Translations under genes and position numbers: made by a program
Shown: positions 51,910-61,112 of the stretch, piece by piece
Numbering within the stretch: the first letter of the stretch is position 1
Layout of the letters: each line of letters starts with the position of its first letter
Assembly: GCA_964195155.1 (NCBI GenBank)
Contig: CAXMOP010000115.1
Location: 55,580 to 119,579, forward strand
Origin: JACZST01 sp964195155
Lineage (GTDB): Bacteria > Actinomycetota > Acidimicrobiia > Spongiisociales > UBA5794
Direction of reading: 5' to 3'
Length of the DNA: 64,000 bases
The notes under the pieces: model-generated
What the model was told of the DNA's origin: nothing
The model's database searches: none
What the model saw: only the letters and a program-made list of their open reading frames with translations

Positions 51910-51985
51910 CAAGTAGCTGAGTAGCTGAATAGCTGATCTACTGCGTCTACTCGGCTACTGGTCTACTCGGCTACTGGTCTACTCA
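51910..51985. repeat. GAGTAGCTG/GAGTAGACC octamer-type array at the end of mazG
   Basis: Units of 8 bp resembling GTAGCTGA and CTACTGGT repeat on both halves in opposite sense. On the minus strand the mazG C-terminus and its TAG stop are made of these units (AGTAGACCAGTAGCCGAGTAG). The same octamer GAGTAGCC occurs at 13588. Confidence 0.85.
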
Positions 51986-53432
51986 TCCGTTGCTTCGCTT
52001 CGTCCCAGAGGGCGTCGAGCTCGCCGAGCGACAGGTCGCGGAGTTTGAGGCTGCGGGCGGTGGCCAGGTGCTCGACGATGCGGAATCGGGCGGCGAACTT
52101 GTCGTTCGCCCTGGCTAGTGCGGTCTCCGGATCAACGGAGAGGTGTCTCGCCAGATTGGCAACGGCGAACAGCAGGTCTCCGAGCTCATCGGTCGCCAGT
52201 TCACGATCGCCGGCCACGGCGCGAAGCTCCTCGAGTTCCTCCTCGACCTTCTTGAACACCGGGGATGGATCCGGCCAATCGAATCCGACCGCGGCAACGC
52301 GGTTCTGAATCTTGTCCGCCCTGGCCAGGCCGGGAAGCACCTCCGGCACATCGTCCATCAGCGACGCCCTGCCCTTTTCGACCGTCTTGATCTCCTCCCA
52401 GTTGGCGATGACCTCATCCGAGTCGGCAACCTCGACGTCGCCGAACACATGCGGGTGGCGGTTGACGATCTTCCTCCTGATGCCCTCGGCGACCTCGTCG
52501 AAGTCGAAGGCGCCCGCCTCGGCCGCCATCGTGGAGTGGAACACCACCTGGATCAGCAAGTCGCCGAGCTCTTCTTCGAGCTCGGCATACGCGCCGAAGT
52601 CGGGTTCACCGCCGGGAGCCGACACCGGCAACCGTGAGACGGCGTCGACGGTTTCATAGGTCTCCTCGATGAGATGGCTGATCAGCGAGTGGTGGGTCTG
52701 TTCGGCGTCCCACGGGCATTCCAGCCGCAGGATCCGGTTGGTCGCGATCAGCCCGAGCACCCCAACCGAGGCCGCCGGCACAAATAGGGTGGTGCGCGGC
52801 CCGAACGGCGCGGTCGTCAACTCGGAGACCCGGAGATTCTGCAGCGAGGCGTCTTCGGCGCCAATACGATCGATGATCGTGACCTCATGGTCGTCCGGCA
52901 GGATGCGGCCGAGGGTGACGGCGACCTCGGCGGCAACCAACGCGGAGTGGACCTGGGTAATCAACGTCGGCAGGTGCAGGGGAAGCGGATCCGGCAGGTG
53001 CCTGCCGTCGAGCACCTGCAGCCCATCGCCGATCGGGTCGACGCCGACTGCTGCGCAGGCGAGATCGATGAACGACTCCCCCGGCCTGATCTCGACGGGA
53101 ATATCGGTTTCGGCGGCCCGGGCTGCAACGAGCGGAACCGTCCGTTCCCCCACGACGGCTGAACCGGGAACGGCGTAGACCACCGGTCCGGCCAGGGCCG
53201 CATCGATCACCCTGGAGGCGATTGCCTCGTACACCTCCTCGAATCGGTCGAACTGCTCGTAGAGGTCGTCGCACGACACAACGGTGCGCCGCTCACCAAG
53301 CTCGGCGGCCGCGGGATGCTCGATGGTGCGCACGATGACCGCGTTGTCGCGGTCTTCGAGCACGGCGAGGTAGGTGGCACGGAGCCGGTCGAGGCCGGCC
53401 GGGCCGAGGCCGACAACGATGAGACCCTCCAT
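51963..53432 (-). CDS. mazG: Nucleotide pyrophosphohydrolase MazG with N-terminal methylase-like domain
   Basis: The 489-residue protein has an N-terminal tetrapyrrole-methylase-like (YabN-type) domain (about 1-225: 'LIVVGLGPAGLDRL') and two MazG domains with 'LIEETYETVDAV', 'ELEEELGDLLIQVVFH' and 'DELGDLLFAVANLARH', the metal-binding EExxE and ELGDLL motifs. MazG hydrolyses non-canonical or excess NTPs. The last six residues and the stop are encoded inside an intergenic repeat. The ATG shares a base with the preceding lipoprotein gene's stop, and mazG follows mfd as in mycobacteria, but with other genes between. Confidence 0.9.
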   Translation of the reverse strand: MEGLIVVGLGPAGLDRLRATYLAVLEDRDNAVIVRTIEHPAAAELGERRTVVSCDDLYEQFDRFEEVYEAIASRVIDAALAGPVVYAVPGSAVVGERTVPLVAARAAETDIPVEIRPGESFIDLACAAVGVDPIGDGLQVLDGRHLPDPLPLHLPTLITQVHSALVAAEVAVTLGRILPDDHEVTIIDRIGAEDASLQNLRVSELTTAPFGPRTTLFVPAASVGVLGLIATNRILRLECPWDAEQTHHSLISHLIEETYETVDAVSRLPVSAPGGEPDFGAYAELEEELGDLLIQVVFHSTMAAEAGAFDFDEVAEGIRRKIVNRHPHVFGDVEVADSDEVIANWEEIKTVEKGRASLMDDVPEVLPGLARADKIQNRVAAVGFDWPDPSPVFKKVEEELEELRAVAGDRELATDELGDLLFAVANLARHLSVDPETALARANDKFAARFRIVEHLATARSLKLRDLSLGELDALWDEAKQRMSRPVAE

Positions 53433-53986
53433 CAGGGCGGAGGAAGGACGCCGGCGGCGAGCCCACCCCAGATGCCGACCTGGGACCGCACCGAGATCTC
53501 GGTGGCGTCGACCGCCTGCTCCCTCCATGCAAAGAAGATCTGGTCGAGGGCGCTCTCATCCTGGCTCTCGTCGGTGGCGAGTTGGCCAACCACGGCGTCG
53601 CGGATGGTGTAGTTCTCCGCGGCCCCTTCGGCGAAGGCTCTGGTCAGCTGTGGGTCGGCTTCGATGCTGCGGAAGGCTGACACTTCCTGGGCAGTCGGCG
53701 GATCGGCGATCCGTGCCGCGAGACGATCGGCGTCGTTGAGGTCGTCGAATCCGAATTGCTCCTCGGCGGCGGTCCGGAGCGCCACGTTGACGATCAGGAG
53801 CCCGAGGGCGTCGCGGAACGGTTCGCCGGGGATGAACAACTCATCCGGAGTGGCGGCGCTGAGGGCGTTGACATCGGCAGCTGTGATCGACTCCCCGTTG
53901 ACCTCGGCGACGGTCGGCGAGCCCGAACACGCAGCGAACAGCAGCGCCACATTGGCAAAGACAACGGTGAGAGATCTGGTGGGCAC
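53432..53986 (-). CDS. Lipoprotein with SurA-like N-terminal domain
   Basis: The 184-residue product starts at a GTG and has a lipobox (LLFAACSG). The remainder resembles a SurA N-terminal chaperone helix bundle ('VAEVNGESITAADVNALSA') and lacks a parvulin domain. The stop overlaps the mazG start by one base. The mazG-lipoprotein-eno order matches mycobacteria, where a lipoprotein (lpqU) lies between mazG and eno; homology with LpqU is not shown. A chaperone role is inferred. Confidence 0.7.
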   Translation of the reverse strand: MPTRSLTVVFANVALLFAACSGSPTVAEVNGESITAADVNALSAATPDELFIPGEPFRDALGLLIVNVALRTAAEEQFGFDDLNDADRLAARIADPPTAQEVSAFRSIEADPQLTRAFAEGAAENYTIRDAVVGQLATDESQDESALDQIFFAWREQAVDATEISVRSQVGIWGGLAAGVLPPP

Positions 53987-54089
53987 AAGCGGTCCGCAGT
54001 GTACGGGCAAGCCTCGAGATGGCCGCGGGACGAACTGCGCAACGGATCCGCCATGGCCGGTCTGTGGGACGATCCCTACACTCGCCCGG

Positions 54090-55307
54090 ATGCTCGACCC
54101 GACACCCGCGGCCGGCAGCTTCGTCACGCACCTCGAGTGCTCCGCCACCGGCGACCGCTACCCGGCAGGCGAGCTGATCGGGCTCTCCGAACACGGGAAG
54201 CCCCTGCTGGTGCGCTACGACCTCGAAGCCGTCGGCGATGCGGCGGACCGGAACGACCTGGCGACCCGGACAAACAGCATGTGGCGATATCGGGAGCTCC
54301 TGCCGGTCGTCCACGCACAAGACATCGTCTCGCTCGGTGAGACCATTACCCCGCTTCTCGGGCTGCGAGATCACCCGAATGCACTGGTCAAGGACGAGGG
54401 GCGGCTGCCGACGGGCTCGTTCAAGGCGCGAGGCGTCGCCGTGGCGGTGTCGATGGCGAAGAAGCTCGGTGTGACGCGTGTGGCGATGGCCAGCAACGGC
54501 AACGCCGGTGCAGCCCTCGCCGCCTATGCGAGCCGGGCCGGGATGGAGAGCTTCGTGGTCTGCCCGGAGGACACCCCAGAGGTCAACGTGCGCGAGATCG
54601 GACTCCAGGGCGCCGCGGTGTGGCGGGTCAACGCCCTCATCGACGTCTGCGCGCGAATCGTCGCCGAGGGCAGCGAGCCGATGGGATGGTTCGACGTGTC
54701 CACCCTCAAGGAGCCGTACCGCATCGAGGGCAAAAAGACGATGGGCATCGAGCTCGCCGAACAGCTCGACTGGGAGCTTCCGGACGTCATCTTCTATCCG
54801 ACCGGCGGCGGCACCGGCCTCATCGGCATGTGGAAGGCGTTCCAGGAGATGCTGCAGCTCGGCTGGATCGGCGACACGCTGCCGCGCATGGTGGCGGTCC
54901 AATCCGAAGGATGCGCCCCGATCGTTCGCGCCTGGGAACAGGGTGCGGATCATGCCGATCCGTGGGAGAACGCCGACACCATCGCTGCGGGCATCCGGGT
55001 ACCGGCAGCAATCGGGGACTTCCTGATGTTGCGCGCCATCAGGGAGAGTGCCGGGTTCGGCATCGCCGTGCCCGACACCGAGATCGAAGCGGCGCAGCAT
55101 CGACTGGCGAGAGGCGAAGGACTGCTCACATCGCCAGAGGGCGCCGCAACCGTTGCCGGCTACGAACGGGCACTCGACCAGGGCCTGGTAGATCGCAGCG
55201 ACCGGGTCGTGCTGTTCAACTGCGGCAACGGTCTCAAGTACCCGATGCCGCCTGCCGGCGAAGCACTGGATCACCGCGAAACGATCGACTGGGAACGTCT
55301 GGGATAG
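54090..55307 (+). CDS. thrC: Threonine synthase-like PLP enzyme
   Basis: The 405-residue protein is of PLP fold type II. The Schiff-base lysine lies in 'GRLPTGSFKARGVAVAV', the 'ASNGNAGAALAAYASRAG' segment binds the cofactor phosphate, and 'PTGGGTGLIGMWKAF' is typical of threonine synthases, as is the N-terminal 'CSATGDRYPAGE'. It should form threonine from O-phosphohomoserine. No homoserine genes are next to it. It is divergent from the SurA-like lipoprotein gene and converges with the DUF1697 gene. Confidence 0.82.
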   Translation: MLDPTPAAGSFVTHLECSATGDRYPAGELIGLSEHGKPLLVRYDLEAVGDAADRNDLATRTNSMWRYRELLPVVHAQDIVSLGETITPLLGLRDHPNALVKDEGRLPTGSFKARGVAVAVSMAKKLGVTRVAMASNGNAGAALAAYASRAGMESFVVCPEDTPEVNVREIGLQGAAVWRVNALIDVCARIVAEGSEPMGWFDVSTLKEPYRIEGKKTMGIELAEQLDWELPDVIFYPTGGGTGLIGMWKAFQEMLQLGWIGDTLPRMVAVQSEGCAPIVRAWEQGADHADPWENADTIAAGIRVPAAIGDFLMLRAIRESAGFGIAVPDTEIEAAQHRLARGEGLLTSPEGAATVAGYERALDQGLVDRSDRVVLFNCGNGLKYPMPPAGEALDHRETIDWERLG

Positions 55308-55372
55308 GAGAGTGCCGGGTAATCCTCGGGGGGCCCCGCCGTTTCGAAACCGAACCGAACGGATTGGGCTTC

Positions 55373-55690
55373 TTTGCCTCCGCTCGAGGGAAAGTGGATG
55401 CCGAGCGAACCGAGGCGACTTCCTTGCCTCCCCCTCAGGGGGAGGTGCCGAGCGCCAGCGAGGCGGAGGGGGTCAAAGCGTTGTCGCGACCACGGTTTGA
55501 CCCCCCTCCCCGCCTGCGGCGGGACTCCCCCCTGAGGGGGGAGCAACGAGAACGCCGCGGCGGTGAGCCCCGACCGTCGCACTATCGCGAAATGCGACCC
55601 CCCCTGAGGGGGAGTAAAGAGGAGTCGGCTGCGGCGGGAGCTTCGACCGTCGGGATATCGCCAAATGCGACACCTCAGGATGTGGCGGCG
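55373..55690. repeat. CCCTCAGGG-type intergenic element, copy 3
   Basis: This copy has the linker TGCCGAGCGCCAGCGAGGCGG and the TCGCGA-centred core, closed by CCCCCTGAGGGGGG. A second sub-element (about 55555-55680) has ATCGCGAAATGCGACCCC followed by CCCTGAGGGGGAG and its relative ATATCGCCAAATGCGAC. The same sub-element is inverted at 17590-17710. The 414-bp gap has no gene. Confidence 0.85.
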
Positions 55691-55721
55691 GAACCGGAGC
55701 CACGCGCCTACGCGTCCGCAC

Positions 55722-56240
55722 TCAGCGGAGGTACCGGTCGGCGATCCTTTGCACGGTCCGGATCGAGCGCCGGGTCGTCGGCATGCCGAGGATCTTCACC
55801 ACCGTTGCCTCCTGGTGTGTGGACTCGCCGCGGGGTCCGCCGAGCAGCCAATACACCTCCGCACCGACGACAGCGAGCTGGTCCGTGCCCCTGATCGTTG
55901 CCAGCAGCTCGTCGACGGCTTCCGGGTCGGGCGCCGCCGGGAGGAATGACACCTCGACCGGTCCCTCGGAATCGCCAAACGGTCGGAGATCAGCGACTGC
56001 GATCACCTCAGCGGCGGTCCGCAAATAGATCGGGATGGCGAAACCGAACTCAACTTCAAGGGCGGCCTCGATTTCGTCGGGGCGCGGTGGCATTCCGGCG
56101 TCAAAGATGACGTTTCCCGAGGCGATGAAGGTGTCGACGTTGGTGAGCGCCATCGCGGCAAAGGCCGTCCTTAGGCGACTCATCTTCACCCGGCGCCCCG
56201 TCGTGTTGACCGCCCGGAGGAACGCCAGGTACCGGGTCAA
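55722..56240 (-). CDS. DUF1697-family protein
   Basis: The 172-residue product starts at a TTG four bases after the ROK kinase stop. It has the DUF1697 pattern: 'RYLAFLRAVNTTGRRVKMSRL' at the N-terminus, 'VDTFIASGNVIFDA', and the C-terminal 'VVKILGMPTTRRSIRTVQRI'. The family is cytoplasmic and has no known function. It is cotranscribed with the kinase. Confidence 0.8.
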   Translation of the reverse strand: MTRYLAFLRAVNTTGRRVKMSRLRTAFAAMALTNVDTFIASGNVIFDAGMPPRPDEIEAALEVEFGFAIPIYLRTAAEVIAVADLRPFGDSEGPVEVSFLPAAPDPEAVDELLATIRGTDQLAVVGAEVYWLLGGPRGESTHQEATVVKILGMPTTRRSIRTVQRIADRYLR

Positions 56241-56244
56241 TGCC

Positions 56245-57105
56245 TCACCCGAGGTCGGTGGCCATGGCGATCGCACCGAGCACGCCCGAACGGGCACCAA
56301 GGCCGGGAGCGACGAGGTAGTCGGAGGCATCGCCACCGAAGTCGTACCCGGCGAGCGACTCGAGCATCCGGCTCCTAGTGGCCTCGAGCAGTCCGGGCAT
56401 TCCCATGACGCCGCCACCGAGAACGATGCGCCGCGGTGAGATCACCACCGTGAGATTCGCCATGGCCGTTCCAAGGTAATAGGCCTCCAGCTCGCGGGCG
56501 GGTTCGAAGTGCTCGCCAAGATTCTCCGCCGGCCGTCCCCATCGCTCGGCGATATGGGTTCCGGCCGCCAGGCCCTCCAAGCAGTCGCCGTGGTACGAGC
56601 ACCCACCCGGGTAAGGGTCCTCCGGGTGACGCGGGATGCGCATGTGTCCCATCTCGGGATGGTTCAGGCCGTGCATCGGCACACCGTTCACCAACCCGCC
56701 GCCGCCGATGCCGGTGCCAACGGTCACGTACAGGAAGGTGTCGAGACCAGTCCCGGCACCCCAACGACCCTCACCGATTGCGGCACCGTTGACGTCGGTT
56801 TCGATGGCCGTCGCAACACCGACCGACGCCGCCAGGGATCCCGCCACATCCACCCCCTCCCAACCGGGCTTCGTGGACGCCGTCACCCTCCCGTAGCCGG
56901 GCGACGCCGGGTCGAGGTCGAGCGGTCCGAAGGTGGCGATGCCGAGAGCCTCGATGTCTTTGCCCGCAAAGAAGACGGCGACCCTTTCCAGGGTCGTCCC
57001 AGGGTCGGAGGTCTCAATCGTGGTTGTGGCGGACAGGTCGTCGGGGCCGGTACCGACCGCACACACGAACTTGGTTCCGCCGCCCTCGACTCCTCCGTAT
57101 GCCAC
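56245..57105 (-). CDS. ROK-family sugar kinase (fructokinase-like)
   Basis: The 286-residue protein has the ATP-binding 'GGVEGGGTKFVCAVG', the catalytic Asp in 'AIETDVNGAAIGE', 'VTVGTGIGGGGLVNG' and the zinc-binding block 'HPEMGHMRI', 'GGCSYHGDCLEGL'. That block matches the fructokinase (ScrK/YdhR-like) branch rather than glucokinases. Substrate assignment is by family only. It is ten bases downstream of mfd. Confidence 0.85.
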   Translation of the reverse strand: MAYGGVEGGGTKFVCAVGTGPDDLSATTTIETSDPGTTLERVAVFFAGKDIEALGIATFGPLDLDPASPGYGRVTASTKPGWEGVDVAGSLAASVGVATAIETDVNGAAIGEGRWGAGTGLDTFLYVTVGTGIGGGGLVNGVPMHGLNHPEMGHMRIPRHPEDPYPGGCSYHGDCLEGLAAGTHIAERWGRPAENLGEHFEPARELEAYYLGTAMANLTVVISPRRIVLGGGVMGMPGLLEATRSRMLESLAGYDFGGDASDYLVAPGLGARSGVLGAIAMATDLG

Positions 57106-57114
57106 AGACAGATC

Positions 57115-60100
57115 CTACGAGTCGGGCCACAGCTCGGCGATGAGCTCCCGAACGGCGCTTGGTATGTGCTTGTCCGCGCCGGGGACCAACAACCCGGCGG
57201 TGGGGACGAATATCTTGGTGTCGCGAGCCACCGCGCCTGGAGCGAGTCGCTCGAGCCGGACTTCCTGGGATGCCTTGAGACTCGCTGGAGACATCCGAAT
57301 CTCGTTGCGCACCAGAACCACTTCCGCGAGCCCGGCTCTGGCAGCCTCGACGCGCAGCCGGGCGACCTCGATCAGCGCTTCGGCCTCGGGTGGCAGCGGC
57401 CCGTAGCGGTCGAGCCACTCGGTGACGACGTCATCGACCGACTCAGCCGTGGACGCGGCCGCCAGCTTGCGGTATCCCTCGAGCCTCCCATCTGAATCCG
57501 CGACAAAATCGTCCGGCAGCCTGGCGTCGATCGGCAGATCGATGCGGATGTCGATCTCGGGCTCGGCAACGACCGGTGTTCCCTTGAGGTCGTTGACCGC
57601 GTCGGCGACGAGCTCGGTATACAGGTCGAAGCCGACCGCAGCGATATGGCCGGACTGCGTCTCGGAGAGAATCGACCCGGCTCCCCGGATCTCGAGATCT
57701 CGCATCGCCAGGTCGAATCCCGAGCCAAGTTGGGAGTACTCGCCGATGGCCTCGAGCCGTCGATGAGCAGTTTCGGCAATGCGCTCCTCGGGAGGGTGAA
57801 ACAGATAGGCGTAGGCTCGCTGACTCGAGCGTCCCACCCGCCCGCGCAGCTGGTAGAGCTGGGCGAGCCCGAGACGGTCGGCACGCTCGACGATGAGTGT
57901 GTTCACCTGCGGCAGGTCGAGCCCGGATTCGATGATGGTCGTGGCGACGAGCACGTCGTACTCCCCGGCCCAGAAGTCGAACATCACCTGTTCGAGCTGT
58001 CCCTCGTTCATCTGGCCGTGGGCGATTGCGAATCGAGCGTCCGGGACGAGATCGCGCAGACGGGCTACCGCGTGGTCGATCGATTGCACACGGTTGTGCA
58101 CGTAGAAGACCTGTCCTTCACGCAGCATCTCCCTGCGGATCGCCGCAGACACGGCCTGTGCGTCGTAGGGCCCGACGTAGGTGAGAATCGGATGGCGATC
58201 CTCGGGCGGCGTGCGAATGTGGCTGACGTCCCTGATGCCGGTTAGCGCCAGTTCGAGCGTTCTCGGGATCGGTGTCGCGGTGAGCGTCAAGGCATCGACC
58301 GAGGAGCGGATCGCCTTCAACTTGTCCTTGGCGGACACTCCGAACCGCTGCTCCTCGTCGACGACGAGCAAGCCAAGATCCTTGAACGCGACGTCTTGGG
58401 AGAGCAACCGGTGCGTCCCGACCACCGCGTCGACCGACCCATCTGCCAGCCCGCGGACCACGCTGCCCTGCTGGGCTGGTGTCAGAAAGCGGCTCAGCAT
58501 CTCAACCCGGATCGGGTATGCACCGAAACGCTCCTCCATCGTTGCGAAATGCTGCTGCGCCAGCAGCGTCGTCGGCACCAGCAACGCCGCCTGGCGACCG
58601 TCCTGAACGGCCTTGAACATGGCCCGGAGCGCCACCTCGGTCTTGCCGAATCCGACGTCGCCGAAGATCAGGCGGTCCATCGGCATGTCGGTCTCCATGT
58701 CTACTTTGACCTGCGCAATGGCGGCAAGCTGGTCAACAGTTTCTTCATAGGGGAAGGCTGCCTCGAACTCGGCCTGCCATGGAGTGTCCTCCTCGAAGCG
58801 ATGACCGACCGCGGCGGCACGCTCGCGGTGCAGCTTCACGACATCCTCTGCCACGGTGGCCACTGCCTTACGGACCCTGGTCCTCGTTTCCGACCAGTCG
58901 GTTCCCCCCATGCGAGAGAGTCGAGGGCTTTCTCCTCCCGTGTAGCGCCGCACCGCGGCGAGCTGGTCAGTCGGGACGTACAGCCGGTCGTTGGCCGCGT
59001 AATCGATGAGCAGGTACTCCCGGGAAACGCCCGCCATCTCGCGATGGATCAGGCCCTGGAAGCGCCCGATCCCATGGTGGTGATGGACGACGAAGTCGCC
59101 GGGCGCGAGGTCGCGGTAGACCTCGTCGCTCCGTTGCCCGCGGCCGGCCCTGACGCTGCGGTGGGAACGTCGCCGGCCCGCCACCTCGCTCTCGCCGACC
59201 ACCCCGGCGCCAATTGCCGGGAACACGAAACCCTGATGGATGCCGATCGATGTCACCGTCGGCGCCAGCGTCTCCACGGTTTCGACGACGGGCAGGCCAG
59301 CGCCGGCCTCGGCGAGCACGTCGGCGACGCGCTTGGCGGCAGGCGCTCCGTCCATGGCGATCACGAGGTCGACACCACGCTCACTCCACCGAGAAATCGA
59401 CTGGGCCACCGATTCCGGATTGCCGGGTGTCGCTCCGAGCGTGCCGGCCTCGTAGCCCGCATCGGAGGGACCGGAGGCAAGCGGCGGCGCCTCGAGCACC
59501 TGCGACGTGTCCAGCTCGAGATACAGCGGCGGGTGCTCGCCGGCCTGAGGGGCGTCGGGTCCCCAGGTGCCGGCCAGCGCCTGAGCGAGGTCTTGCTCCT
59601 CGGAAACGAGATCGGCCGCCCGATCCGTCGCCCGTGCGGGATCGAACAGGACCGTTGACACGTCGCTGTCGTCGATCAGCGTTCGCGGCGGCGCCAGCCA
59701 GGGAAGCCATGATTCGATGCCGGGGAACGAGATTCCCTCGATGATGCGCTCCCAGGTCGAAGCCGCCCACGGCGCGCCGCGGCCAAGCTCGACCGCACGG
59801 TCTCTGATGCTGTCGTCGATCAGGAGCTCACCGGCCGGATAGATCCTCACTTCCTCCAACGACCCATCCGACCGCTGCGTCCCGACCGAAAACGGTCGGA
59901 TGTCCTCGATCTGATCTCCGTAGAAGTCGAGGCGCGCCGGATGGACCCCTTGAACAGGGAACACGTCGATGATCCCGCCCCGCACGGCGAATTCGCCGTG
60001 TCGCTCCACACGCCCGGTCCGCTCGTAGCCGAGGCCGACGAGCCGGCCCACGATGGCATCGAAACTCTCGTCCCCCTCTGAGCCCAGATCAGCGTCGCCC

Positions 60101-60495
60101 CCTGCGCGCAGAACGACCGGAGCAGTCGGCGTAGGACTGACCCTCTGTATCGCCGCTCGCACCGAGGCAACCACGACGACGGGCTCGTCGGAGACCAGGG
60201 CGTGTCGGGCTACCAGCCGGTCGGCCATCGTCGACACGCTCGGCGAGACGTGTTCGAAAGGAAGCGTCTCCCAGGCGGGAAGATGGAAGGCGCGGCCGAA
60301 CAGTGCGGCGTCTTCGGCCAGATCCTCGGCCTCCCGCTCACCGGGCACGATGGCAAGCACCGGTCGACCGAGGCGGCGGGCGGTGCCGGCGAGGATGACC
60401 GCGCGCAGCGGCGGTGGGATGACGGTGCGACTCTCGAACACGGGTACGAGGTCGTCGCCGAATCGATCCAGGAGGACACTGAGCGGGGCGGGCAC
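57115..60495 (-). CDS. mfd: Transcription-repair coupling factor Mfd
   Basis: Mfd removes RNA polymerase stalled at DNA lesions and recruits UvrA. The 1126-residue product has the UvrB-like N-terminal module, the RNAP-interacting domain ('YRDLAPGDFVVHHHHGIGRF', about 515-535), the translocase with Walker A GDVGFGKTEVA, 'VVDEEQRFGV' and 'QLRGRVGRSSQRAYAYL', and the TRCF C-terminal domain ('IDIRIDLPIDARLPDDF'). The GTG at 60495 is chosen as the first plausible start; the frame upstream overlaps pgsA. Confidence 0.95.
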   Translation of the reverse strand: MPAPLSVLLDRFGDDLVPVFESRTVIPPPLRAVILAGTARRLGRPVLAIVPGEREAEDLAEDAALFGRAFHLPAWETLPFEHVSPSVSTMADRLVARHALVSDEPVVVVASVRAAIQRVSPTPTAPVVLRAGGDADLGSEGDESFDAIVGRLVGLGYERTGRVERHGEFAVRGGIIDVFPVQGVHPARLDFYGDQIEDIRPFSVGTQRSDGSLEEVRIYPAGELLIDDSIRDRAVELGRGAPWAASTWERIIEGISFPGIESWLPWLAPPRTLIDDSDVSTVLFDPARATDRAADLVSEEQDLAQALAGTWGPDAPQAGEHPPLYLELDTSQVLEAPPLASGPSDAGYEAGTLGATPGNPESVAQSISRWSERGVDLVIAMDGAPAAKRVADVLAEAGAGLPVVETVETLAPTVTSIGIHQGFVFPAIGAGVVGESEVAGRRRSHRSVRAGRGQRSDEVYRDLAPGDFVVHHHHGIGRFQGLIHREMAGVSREYLLIDYAANDRLYVPTDQLAAVRRYTGGESPRLSRMGGTDWSETRTRVRKAVATVAEDVVKLHRERAAAVGHRFEEDTPWQAEFEAAFPYEETVDQLAAIAQVKVDMETDMPMDRLIFGDVGFGKTEVALRAMFKAVQDGRQAALLVPTTLLAQQHFATMEERFGAYPIRVEMLSRFLTPAQQGSVVRGLADGSVDAVVGTHRLLSQDVAFKDLGLLVVDEEQRFGVSAKDKLKAIRSSVDALTLTATPIPRTLELALTGIRDVSHIRTPPEDRHPILTYVGPYDAQAVSAAIRREMLREGQVFYVHNRVQSIDHAVARLRDLVPDARFAIAHGQMNEGQLEQVMFDFWAGEYDVLVATTIIESGLDLPQVNTLIVERADRLGLAQLYQLRGRVGRSSQRAYAYLFHPPEERIAETAHRRLEAIGEYSQLGSGFDLAMRDLEIRGAGSILSETQSGHIAAVGFDLYTELVADAVNDLKGTPVVAEPEIDIRIDLPIDARLPDDFVADSDGRLEGYRKLAAASTAESVDDVVTEWLDRYGPLPPEAEALIEVARLRVEAARAGLAEVVLVRNEIRMSPASLKASQEVRLERLAPGAVARDTKIFVPTAGLLVPGADKHIPSAVRELIAELWPDS

Positions 60496-60533
60496 AGAGA
60501 AAGAGAGTAGGCGCGGGTCTACGAACCCTGGGT

Positions 60534-61091
60534 TCAGGAGCCCGCTTCTCGTTGGGGCGAGAGCATGGTTCGAAAGCGGCTGAAATAGTCGCCAGCCGAT
60601 ACGAGGGTGACGACAACGGCCGCCGCCATCAGCCACTGGTCAAGGCGCCATGGCCCGATAACAACATCGAATTGTGCGATGGCGAAGCTGATCGCGATGA
60701 ACTGGAGCGCCGCCTTCCACTTGCCCCAGATGCTTGGTGGCACCGTGGACTGGTCGAGCGCAGCGACGCTGCGGAGTGCCATGACCGCGAGCTCCCTGCC
60801 GACGATGAGGAACGCCGCCCACGTCGACACCGTCCCGATCTCGACCAGGGCAATCAGGGCACCGGTGACCAGCACCTTGTCCGCCAGCAGGTCGAGGAAT
60901 CCCCCGAGCGTCGTGGTGATCTGCCACCGCCTGGCCAAATAGCCGTCGGCGTAATCGGTGACAGCGGCAACCACGAACACCACGAGCGCGGACATGCGTG
61001 CCGCGTCGTTGTCGGGCGACCTCAGGATCAACGCCATCGCGATCGGCGTCATCAGCAGGCGCAGGATGGCGAGAAGGTTCGGGATCGACAT
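60534..61091 (-). CDS. pgsA: CDP-diacylglycerol-glycerol-3-phosphate 3-phosphatidyltransferase
   Basis: The 185-residue membrane enzyme forms phosphatidylglycerophosphate. It has the CDP-alcohol phosphotransferase motif, in which Asp-Gly-x2-Ala-Arg is followed by Gly-x3-Asp-x3-Asp ('DYADGYLARRWQITTTLGGF' and 'LDLLADK'), and about four helices. The 'NLLAILRLLMTPIAM' start is typical. Phosphatidylinositol-phosphate synthase is an alternative, but the sequence around the motif fits PgsA better. It lies between glpK and mfd. Confidence 0.87.
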   Translation of the reverse strand: MSIPNLLAILRLLMTPIAMALILRSPDNDAARMSALVVFVVAAVTDYADGYLARRWQITTTLGGFLDLLADKVLVTGALIALVEIGTVSTWAAFLIVGRELAVMALRSVAALDQSTVPPSIWGKWKAALQFIAISFAIAQFDVVIGPWRLDQWLMAAAVVVTLVSAGDYFSRFRTMLSPQREAGS

Positions 61092-61112
61092 CGTCAGTGG
61101 ATGGTACGCGAG

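Noticed and set aside
58396..59658. A 420-codon plus-strand frame inside mfd
   Set aside because: It is antisense to conserved Mfd domains.
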